A stretch of 49,014 nucleotides of DNA from Candidatus Helarchaeota archaeon (GTDB lineage: Archaea > Asgardarchaeota > Lokiarchaeia > Helarchaeales > RDOG01), in the NCBI GenBank assembly GCA_029838215.1, contig JALGVI010000009.1, positions 1-49,014 of the forward strand, in the 5' to 3' direction. The position numbers and the translations under genes are program-made. Positions 42,970 to 49,014 of the stretch are shown one piece after another. Within the stretch, counting starts at the first letter, position 1. Each line of letters starts with the position of its first letter. Below the pieces are notes generated by a model. It had not been told where the DNA came from, did not search any database, and saw nothing but the letters and a program-made list of their open reading frames with translations.

Positions 42970-44280
42970 ATGGAATTAACGGAATTTCTAAAACGCAAGA
43001 ATCTGTCCGCAAAAGGGAATGAACTTCTTATTGGCGGAGTGTCAACCGTTGATTTGGCAAAGAAGTATGAAACGCCTCTTTATGTCATTAATGAGGAGAC
43101 TATAAAACAAAGAATTGAAGCGTTAAAAAAAGCATTTACGCCATATTATGAGAATATACGCATTCATTATGCGGTAAAAGCAAATTCAAATTTACAAGTT
43201 CTAAAGATAATGAATCGAATAGGAATAAGTCTTGATGTCGTATCTCCCGGAGAAATATTCTTGGCACAAAAAGCAGGATTCTCTCCCGATAGAATACTCT
43301 ACACGGGGAATAACTATTCTCAGGATGATCTCATTTACGCCGTTAAGACAGGAGTAATGATCAACCTAGATGCACCTTCCCAATTAAATCGACTCGTGAG
43401 GTTGTTAGATACCGTTGAAGGGGCGAATCCAAACCTTCTCATTTGTTATCGAGTGAATCCAGAATTTGGTGGAGGGCATCACATGCATGCCATTACCGCA
43501 GGTCCCGACGTTAAATTTGGCATATTCGAAGATGACATTATTGATGCCTACAAGAATGCAAAAGACGCGGGTTTTGCAAAGTTTGGCATCCACATGCACA
43601 TTGGATCGGGCATTCTCGATTTAGAAACATTCGAAATCGCATCAACGAAATTTCTCGAAATAATTGAACTTATCGCAACAAGATTAGGCATCACATTTGA
43701 ATTCGTGGATTTTGGGGGAGGAATTGGCATTCCTTATCGTCCTACAGAAAAACCGCTTGATTTAGATGCATACGCAAAGAATTATTCCACGAAACTCAAG
43801 GAATTATCTGAGAAATTGGGATGGAACCCGCCAATTCTTGCAATAGAACCCGGAAGGTTTCTCGTGGCAGAAGCGTGCGTGCTACTCTCCACCGTGACCA
43901 CGATCAAGCCCGTGAAAGACAAGGTTTGGGTCGGCATTGATACGGGTCTAAACGCGCTCATTCGACCGGCAATGTACGGAAGCTATCACCATATCTTGGC
44001 GGCTAATAAGATGGACGAGAAGGAAACACGAGAATACCAGATCGGCGGACCCATTTGTGAATCGGGGGACGTATTCACGCGAGACCAAAAACTTCCCACC
44101 CTGGAAGAAGACGATTTATTGGCTATTCTTGATGCAGGGGCATATGGATTCACGATGGCATCTCATTACAATGCAAGGTTACGACCTGCAGAGGTCTTGA
44201 TTCGTCAAGGAAAACCCATTCTGGTTCGAGAAAGAGAGACTCTTGAAGATCTTCTTAAACACCAAATAATTGACATTTGA
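42970..44280 (+). CDS. lysA: Diaminopimelate decarboxylase
   Basis: LysA makes lysine from meso-diaminopimelate with pyridoxal phosphate. The 436-residue protein has the PLP lysine in HYAVKANSN, HMHIGSGI, FVDFGGGIGIPY, EPGRFLVAEA and the second-domain catalytic Cys-containing CESGDVFTRD, all as expected. It starts 6 nt after the dapB stop (ATG 42970). It is convergent with the MaoC gene, with a 6-nt gap. The remaining DAP-pathway enzymes (for example DapL or DapD/E/F) are not in the window. Confidence 0.96.
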   Translation: MELTEFLKRKNLSAKGNELLIGGVSTVDLAKKYETPLYVINEETIKQRIEALKKAFTPYYENIRIHYAVKANSNLQVLKIMNRIGISLDVVSPGEIFLAQKAGFSPDRILYTGNNYSQDDLIYAVKTGVMINLDAPSQLNRLVRLLDTVEGANPNLLICYRVNPEFGGGHHMHAITAGPDVKFGIFEDDIIDAYKNAKDAGFAKFGIHMHIGSGILDLETFEIASTKFLEIIELIATRLGITFEFVDFGGGIGIPYRPTEKPLDLDAYAKNYSTKLKELSEKLGWNPPILAIEPGRFLVAEACVLLSTVTTIKPVKDKVWVGIDTGLNALIRPAMYGSYHHILAANKMDEKETREYQIGGPICESGDVFTRDQKLPTLEEDDLLAILDAGAYGFTMASHYNARLRPAEVLIRQGKPILVRERETLEDLLKHQIIDI

Positions 44281-44286
44281 TTCCAG

Positions 44287-44706
44287 TTATTTGAATGCCG
44301 CAATCACCCGAGCTTCTGCAAGCTTTTCGTGACCGGAATTCTCAGACCAAGTGTTGCAATCTATTTTTTTCATACCTTTTTCCGTGAATTTCCGCAACAC
44401 CTTTCCCTTGTAGGTAACTACATCATTTAGATAGGCGGGATTAATGAATTTGACAGAAACGCGTTCTATGCTCACGATGTTGCCCAACCAATCAGTGATA
44501 ATCTTGGGAAAGAACGAAGCAGTAAATATCCCTGCAATTACTATATCCTTGTAACCGAGTTTTCTAGCATATTCGGCATCGAAGTGAAGTGGATTGATCT
44601 CGTGTTCCAAACGACAATAGCGCTTATTCTTATCTGCAGAAAACGTAATGGTCAAGGCAGGAATCTCCTCTTGTTCGTTTATTTGGTCATAGTTGATAGG
44701 ATTCAT
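44287..44706 (-). CDS. MaoC-like (R)-hydratase, catalytic subunit
   Basis: This 139-residue single hot-dog domain has the hydratase-2 motif: EINPLHFDAEYARKLGYKDIVIAGIFT, in which the His of NPLH is the catalytic residue. It is the likely catalytic half of a heterodimeric (R)-3-hydroxyacyl-CoA/ACP dehydratase, with the preceding gene as partner (as in HadAB). The ATG at 44706 starts 12 nt after the partner ends. It is the last gene of the lrp-ligase-MaoC operon. It acts on acyl-CoA or ACP thioesters; which one is unknown. Confidence 0.85.
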   Translation of the reverse strand: MNPINYDQINEQEEIPALTITFSADKNKRYCRLEHEINPLHFDAEYARKLGYKDIVIAGIFTASFFPKIITDWLGNIVSIERVSVKFINPAYLNDVVTYKGKVLRKFTEKGMKKIDCNTWSENSGHEKLAEARVIAAFK

Positions 44707-44718
44707 CTTACATCACGA

Positions 44719-45210
44719 CTAGATCTTAGTCTTTAAGAAAAATACATGATTATCGAGGACTAAAAGATTGTCACTCTCATCGACGACTTCATGAGGACAA
44801 TTCAAGACAAAATATTCGCCCATTTTTCCAGTCTTTGGTATCAAATCGGAAACCCTGATTTTCAACATGTAAGGAGTTTCAGAATATAATTGAGCATGAA
44901 ATTCAATTTCAGACTGGACGTGGATGATTCCTTTAATCACGTTGTTCAACAAGTGTCCGATACCCGTCGTGAAGAAATCTTGAGAAATTGGAGCAATCAA
45001 AGTCAAGAGATAGGATTCTGGGAGCGGTATTTTGTCGTGCCCCGCCTTTCGTGCCGCCTCCAAGTCGAAAAATATCGGATTTGTTTCATTTATAATTTCA
45101 CAGAATTTCTTAATTGTTTTCTGACGGACTTTTACCTTTTTGGGACGTATTTGACCCACACCGTCCTTTATTTTTCTATTTAATGTTTCTAATGAGATTT
45201 CCTGCACCAT
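44719..45210 (-). CDS. MaoC-like hot-dog protein, probable non-catalytic partner
   Basis: This protein of about 163 residues has the FAS1-type MaoC N-terminal domain layout: NETNPIFFDLEAARKAGHDKIPLPESY. The position of the catalytic His in NPxH is a Phe here (NPIFF), which is typical of the structural subunit in HadA-type dehydratase pairs. It is adjacent to the His-containing MaoC gene and very probably forms its dimer partner. The ATG at 45210 fits GGGG a few nt upstream; the frame's GTG/TTG beyond (45222) overlaps that signal. Confidence 0.82.
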   Translation of the reverse strand: MVQEISLETLNRKIKDGVGQIRPKKVKVRQKTIKKFCEIINETNPIFFDLEAARKAGHDKIPLPESYLLTLIAPISQDFFTTGIGHLLNNVIKGIIHVQSEIEFHAQLYSETPYMLKIRVSDLIPKTGKMGEYFVLNCPHEVVDESDNLLVLDNHVFFLKTKI

Positions 45211-45259
45211 TTTTCCCCTCAAGTTTAAAAAAAATATAAGAAACGGAAAAAATCAACAG

Positions 45260-46771
45260 TTAACTACAATTCTTTGTCAAGTAATCTTGATAATCAACCA
45301 AATGACGGCAGGCGATCGCAGCATTCATCGTCGTGTCGAAGAATGGCAAGTTCTTTTTATGAAGAACCTTCTTAAATTCCTGCCCGACACGCGTGTCAAA
45401 CTCGCTAATTTCCAAGACGGGATTGATCATGAAGAAGAATTTTGAGATTTTCTTATTGATCCGACCAAAAGACCGAGCAACCGATGAAACGAAATTTTTC
45501 ACACCCATTCGTTCAAGTTGTGAAATCCAGCTAACGGGCAGGTATAAACCAATCATGTCAATGTTAGGATCGGCATCCAGAATTTTCATGGTCCTGAACA
45601 GAAGTTCAGCCAGCACGCCTGATGCGCCAGTATCAATGGGATTTCGAAATGACGTGTTCACGTCGGGAAAAATCTCCCCGATTTCAGCTTGGCTCTTTTC
45701 TGTCAGCACGGGTATGTCAATACCATAATTACTAAAAGTATCGGCCATCTCGACGCTATTTCCACCACCCGGTACCAGAATACCGATGCGATTCCCCTTC
45801 GGAAAACGAGTTCGATCGACATGCGAAAACAAGTGGAGACAATCCCAAAATTCCGAACTGGTGCGGACAAAGATCCCACCAGCTTGTTGAATGGCAGACT
45901 GCCAGACTTGGAGCGATCCTGCAAGAGCTCCAGTATGAGATTGCGTGGCACGCATGCCTTGTCGTGTTTGACCACCTTTCCATATGATGACGGGCTTTTT
46001 CTTCGTTACTTCACGAAGCCGAATGATAAAATCTCTTCCGTGCGCTTTCCCAAGTGATTCTAAATAAAAACCAATGACTTTTGTCAATGGATCTTGAGCG
46101 TAATAATTGAGTATTTCCAAGCAGTTGATATCTATTTGGTTGCCGAAAGAAAGACCTCTTCGATAATATAGCATGCGATTTTCTTGAATCTGAACCAAAG
46201 TACTTGCATGTCCACCAGATTGTGACGCAAATGAAATATTTCCAACTTTCATGAGTGCCTTGGGATTATAACTGACCCGAGCTTCAGGATCTAACGGTCC
46301 CAAGCAGTTAGGGCCAATTATTCGGGTCGAAGTTCCTTTTATTATGTCCAGCAATTCTTTTTCAAGAGTTCTTCCTTTATCTGAAAGAGTTTCCGAAAAA
46401 CCAGAAGTAAAAACCAAAACAAATTTGACGCGTTTCTTTACACACGTTCGCAATAAATCAGGGACATATTTTGCCCTAATTGCTGATATCACCAGATCAA
46501 GATCATCGGGTAGATCCTCCAAAGAGGCATGTATTGGTAAATCTTTAATCTTGGTTCCGGCATGTTTCGGGTTAATTAAATAAATTTGCTCGGGCGGATA
46601 TTGGCTTTTGGTCAATGCAGAAATAAAAAAGCCGCTTCCGAAATTGGGATTTTTGGATGCCCCCACGATGGTGATATTACGTGGAGAAAATAGTCGGTTA
46701 AATGGATGCTCGGAAATATTTGAGCCTTGATCTGAAAGATTCATCTTCGTATCTAGTCTATCAGTTACCAT
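45260..46771 (-). CDS. ADP-forming acyl-CoA ligase, alpha-subunit type (second copy)
   Basis: This 503-residue homologue of the protein at 20890-22350 has LFSPRNITIVGASKNPNFGS, ISFASQSGGHAST, KPVIIWKGGQTRQGMRA and the phosphohistidine site QSHTGALAG. The three domains are in the ADP-forming acetyl-CoA synthetase alpha order. The first 20 residues are an extra, poorly conserved segment. No ATP-grasp beta subunit is adjacent. It is the second gene of an operon: lrp-type regulator upstream (20 nt gap), and a MaoC hydratase pair downstream (49 nt gap). The substrate is probably a fatty, branched or dicarboxylic acyl-CoA rather than acetyl-CoA, inferred from the neighbours. Confidence 0.87.
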   Translation of the reverse strand: MVTDRLDTKMNLSDQGSNISEHPFNRLFSPRNITIVGASKNPNFGSGFFISALTKSQYPPEQIYLINPKHAGTKIKDLPIHASLEDLPDDLDLVISAIRAKYVPDLLRTCVKKRVKFVLVFTSGFSETLSDKGRTLEKELLDIIKGTSTRIIGPNCLGPLDPEARVSYNPKALMKVGNISFASQSGGHASTLVQIQENRMLYYRRGLSFGNQIDINCLEILNYYAQDPLTKVIGFYLESLGKAHGRDFIIRLREVTKKKPVIIWKGGQTRQGMRATQSHTGALAGSLQVWQSAIQQAGGIFVRTSSEFWDCLHLFSHVDRTRFPKGNRIGILVPGGGNSVEMADTFSNYGIDIPVLTEKSQAEIGEIFPDVNTSFRNPIDTGASGVLAELLFRTMKILDADPNIDMIGLYLPVSWISQLERMGVKNFVSSVARSFGRINKKISKFFFMINPVLEISEFDTRVGQEFKKVLHKKNLPFFDTTMNAAIACRHLVDYQDYLTKNCS

Positions 46772-46791
46772 TTTACTTCATGCTTCCTGAT

Positions 46792-47697
46792 TCATGATGA
46801 ATATAATTGCATGTACGATTCAATCACTTGGTCCATCCATCCAGGACCTCTCGTGAATTCCTTCCATACGATCGGGCGCACGGACAACACGCCTTCGAAG
46901 GCATTTAACCGATTTGAAATTTCTTGCACTTCGTTCATTGAAGGCGTGACTAACGTGATTAGGAAGGCAGGAGGGAGTTCAAACCAAACGGGGAAAAAGG
47001 AATATGGCTCGCATGTTTCAAGAAGCCTTGTTAAATTGTTTTTCGTGTTTTCATCTAATTCCACGAGAAGAAAAGAGACTGCATGATTTTTAACATTTAG
47101 TGGGTTGAAGTTGATCGTGAAGTTTACCAAACCCTGCTCCTTCAAGAAACGGATCTTTTTACCGACCAATTTAGGACTAATATGGAGATCCTTTCCCAGC
47201 TGTTTGTAAGTCAATTTAGAATTTCTACGAAGTGCTTTGATGAGCAACCAATCTATTTTTTCCAACCTAGTGATGACATCACTTCTCTTTTTGAAAGGAA
47301 ACACGAAATGAGATATCGTTGAAATAAAAGATTGAGAATTGAGAAGTGCCGTTTTTTTCTTTAAATCATTCATATCTTCATAATCAAAGAAAAGAGCATA
47401 ATCGCCACCCAAATCTTCGATATAATACAAAAAGCCTGAAACATTATTCGTGAGAAATTGCCTTGCATCACGCCCTTTCGTCTTGACGATACGCACGTAT
47501 GAAAAAATAAAACCTTCTCTAAACACGTTCGCAGCCAATTCGGTAACATAATTCTCGATAATGCGTTTTTGTTCCAGTTTTTTCAAGCGAGCTCTCACTT
47601 GAGAAACAGATCCACCCACCCTTGCAGCTATTTCAGCATGAGTCTTGCGGCAATCATGCATTAATTCCAACACGATCTTTTTGTCAAGTGAGTCCAT
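46792..47697 (-). CDS. Lrp/AsnC-family regulator with two winged-helix halves
   Basis: This 301-residue protein has a helix-turn-helix domain at residues 1-50 (KKIVLELMHDCRKTHAEIAARVGGSVSQVRARLKKLEQKRII) and a second one at about 148-195 (DWLLIKALRRNSKLTYKQLGKDLHISPKLVGKKIRFLKEQGLV), each followed by an alpha/beta half resembling the RAM ligand-binding domain. This looks like an internal duplication of an Lrp/AsnC unit (standard length about 150). It is divergent from the U32 gene and 20 nt upstream of the ADP-forming ligase gene in the same direction, so it may regulate that operon in response to an amino acid or acyl product. The start is ATG 47697; no strong Shine-Dalgarno. Confidence 0.85.
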   Translation of the reverse strand: MDSLDKKIVLELMHDCRKTHAEIAARVGGSVSQVRARLKKLEQKRIIENYVTELAANVFREGFIFSYVRIVKTKGRDARQFLTNNVSGFLYYIEDLGGDYALFFDYEDMNDLKKKTALLNSQSFISTISHFVFPFKKRSDVITRLEKIDWLLIKALRRNSKLTYKQLGKDLHISPKLVGKKIRFLKEQGLVNFTINFNPLNVKNHAVSFLLVELDENTKNNLTRLLETCEPYSFFPVWFELPPAFLITLVTPSMNEVQEISNRLNAFEGVLSVRPIVWKEFTRGPGWMDQVIESYMQLYSS

Positions 47698-47873
47698 TTC
47701 AGTTCGCCATTAAGCCATGTAGATTGGATTCGTGATCACTCACGTGATTTATTTCTTAGAAAAAAAGATCATTCCCTTTATTTCAAGTTATTCGTTAATT
47801 CATGTCAAAATTTACCGAATAATACATGAAAGTCAAAGGATTTTTTAGCCCAAGCATCCATTATACAAGTAGA

Positions 47874-49014
47874 ATGGTCGAACTTTTAATTCCTGCACAA
47901 AATAAGAAGTCAGTTCAAGCCGCAATTGGAAAGGCGGATGCGATCTATTTTGGAGTAGAGACTTTCAACATGCGAATGCATGCAAGGAACGTCAAGCAAG
48001 CAGATATGAAAAAAATCATTAATTTTTGCCACGAACACGGTCTCAAGGCATATCTCACCACAAATATCATCATTTATGAAGGCGAACTCGGGCTATTACG
48101 AAGCCTGATCGAAGATGCTTCGGCTGCTGAAGTCGATGCATTCATCGTTCATGACATGGCGACAATTCAGATGGTGAAAGAGCATGAAATGCCTTTTCAC
48201 GTGAGCACGCAAGTAAGCATTTCGAATTCACTTGCTGCAAGATTCTACGAATCATTGGGTGCGACCCGCATAAATTTGGCACGGGAATTGACACTTTCCC
48301 AGATCTCGGAAATCATTCAAAAATTAAAAAAGACAAAAGTCGAAACTTTCATCCACGGTGCAATGTGCACCTCGATTTCGGGACGTTGTTACTTCAGTCA
48401 AGCTCTGAATGAAGATGCTTTTTTTTCGGCGAATCGAGGTAAGTGTCTCCAGCCTTGCAGAGATCAGTGGCGTGTCGTCCATCAAGATGGGCACGAACTT
48501 GACTACGATGGTTATTACTTCATCAATGCCAAGGATCTCTGCATGATCGAATACATTCCCGAACTGATGAATGCCGGGATTCATGCGTTCAAGATAGAAG
48601 GCAGGATGAGACCACCCCGTTATGTGGAAATCGTGGCAAGAGTATACCGTGAGGCAATCGATGCTCATCTTGGCGGAACATTCACAAAAGAACGAGCACT
48701 TGAATGGAAAAAAGAGTTGGAAAAGGCATATAATAGAGGCTTCAGCACGGGTTTCTATTTTGGACGACCAACTGCAGATGACGTGAATCGTCAGACAACA
48801 GGAAATTTGGCAACCACTCGCAAGACAGAAATTGGACGAGTCATCACTTATTACAAGGACAAGCAGATCGCAAAAATCAGATTATTCAGGGGTCAAATAA
48901 AAAGTGGAACAGAATTATACTTCGAAGGAAGCGACATGGGCACCTATTTTAAGCTCGAAGTTGCCGGTTTCTACCACAAAAATAGGCTTTATCAAGAATC
49001 GCCCGAAACGAGCC
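47874..49014 (+). CDS. U32-family peptidase/tRNA-hydroxylation protein, 3' end outside window
   Basis: The frame is open to the last base (about 380 residues visible). It begins MVELLIPAQNKKSVQAAIGKADAIYFGVETFNMR, the usual U32 N-terminus, and carries the U32 signature, beginning ETFIHGAMC and continuing with two Cys and a Ser, at about residue 158. A later RGKCLQPCRD adds further Cys, and KDLCMIEYIPELMNAGIHAFKIEGRMR follows. U32 proteins were first named collagenase-like peptidases; several bacterial ones (TrhP, RlhA) hydroxylate RNA. The sub-family cannot be fixed here. An in-frame ATG at 47826 gives 16 more residues but has no better ribosome-binding site. It is divergent from the Lrp regulator. 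Confidence 0.92.
   Translation, partial: MVELLIPAQNKKSVQAAIGKADAIYFGVETFNMRMHARNVKQADMKKIINFCHEHGLKAYLTTNIIIYEGELGLLRSLIEDASAAEVDAFIVHDMATIQMVKEHEMPFHVSTQVSISNSLAARFYESLGATRINLARELTLSQISEIIQKLKKTKVETFIHGAMCTSISGRCYFSQALNEDAFFSANRGKCLQPCRDQWRVVHQDGHELDYDGYYFINAKDLCMIEYIPELMNAGIHAFKIEGRMRPPRYVEIVARVYREAIDAHLGGTFTKERALEWKKELEKAYNRGFSTGFYFGRPTADDVNRQTTGNLATTRKTEIGRVITYYKDKQIAKIRLFRGQIKSGTELYFEGSDMGTYFKLEVAGFYHKNRLYQESPETS

Noticed and set aside
1..49014. tRNA, rRNA, CRISPR or IS elements
   Set aside because: No tRNA T-loop/acceptor pairing, no repeat-spacer array, and no transposase or terminal inverted repeats were recognised on either strand by reading; a covariance search would be needed to rule out small RNAs.

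Overview
The window looks like a piece of an archaeal chromosome, most probably from an Asgard archaeon. The evidence is the combination of archaeal/eukaryotic ribosomal proteins (S8e, S30e) with a ubiquitin-conjugating (E2) fold protein, an Rpn11-type JAMM isopeptidase directly downstream of it, three separate Roadblock/LC7 proteins in 1.7 kb, and a HEAT-repeat protein ending in a zinc-ribbon/RING-like module. The lineage within Asgard cannot be fixed by reading alone. Genes are mostly single or in short operons, with many TTG/GTG starts. A recurrent ribosome-binding signal, GGTG followed by 5-6 nt and the start codon, settles many starts.

Layout. 1-5.3 kb: the end of a polysaccharide-deacetylase-like gene, an acyl-CoA ligase, a possible SCP2-like protein and an AAA-type ATPase with an unassigned C-terminal domain. 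5.4-8.0 kb: iorBA (indolepyruvate:ferredoxin oxidoreductase, minus strand), then a gene-poor 0.7 kb. 8.7-10.6 kb: the E2 and JAMM pair. 10.8-14.3 kb: two members of an unrecognised protein family in opposite orientation around a ZIP metal transporter with a cysteine-rich loop. 14.4-14.85 kb: a small ORF bracketed by a perfect 34-bp direct repeat. 14.9-17.7 kb: a small zinc-finger protein, HypA, ribosomal S8e and the three Roadblock proteins. 18-20.7 kb: a GNAT acetyltransferase, Maf, a truncated metallo-beta-lactamase-fold gene and a lipocalin/AttH-like protein. 20.9-25 kb: an ADP-forming acyl-CoA ligase alpha-type protein, a molybdopterin oxidoreductase and S30e. 25-29.5 kb: a solitary N6-adenine methylase, a cyclophilin-like protein and a DUF389 membrane protein with a long charged helical tail. 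29.5-38.1 kb: a minus-strand run holding two GT-C-like membrane proteins and a membrane-anchored beta-propeller, a HEAT/TPR protein, a URO-D-type methyltransferase, a TusBCD/DsrEFH set and an m4C-type DNA methylase. 38.4-44.3 kb: a GH13 glucosidase, the HEAT-RING protein and dapA-dapB-lysA. 44.3-47.7 kb: an lrp - acyl-CoA ligase (ADP) alpha - two MaoC hot-dog gene operon (minus strand). The window ends inside a U32 peptidase-family gene.

How genes may work together. IorAB, the two ADP-forming acyl-CoA ligase alpha-type proteins, the AMP-forming ligase and the MaoC pair suggest ferredoxin-linked amino-acid and fatty/organic-acid metabolism. DapA, DapB and LysA supply three steps of the diaminopimelate route to lysine. 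The E2/JAMM pair and the RING-like HEAT protein are candidate parts of a ubiquitin-like modification system; no ubiquitin or E1 gene lies in this window. No tRNA, rRNA, CRISPR array or intact insertion sequence was recognised.
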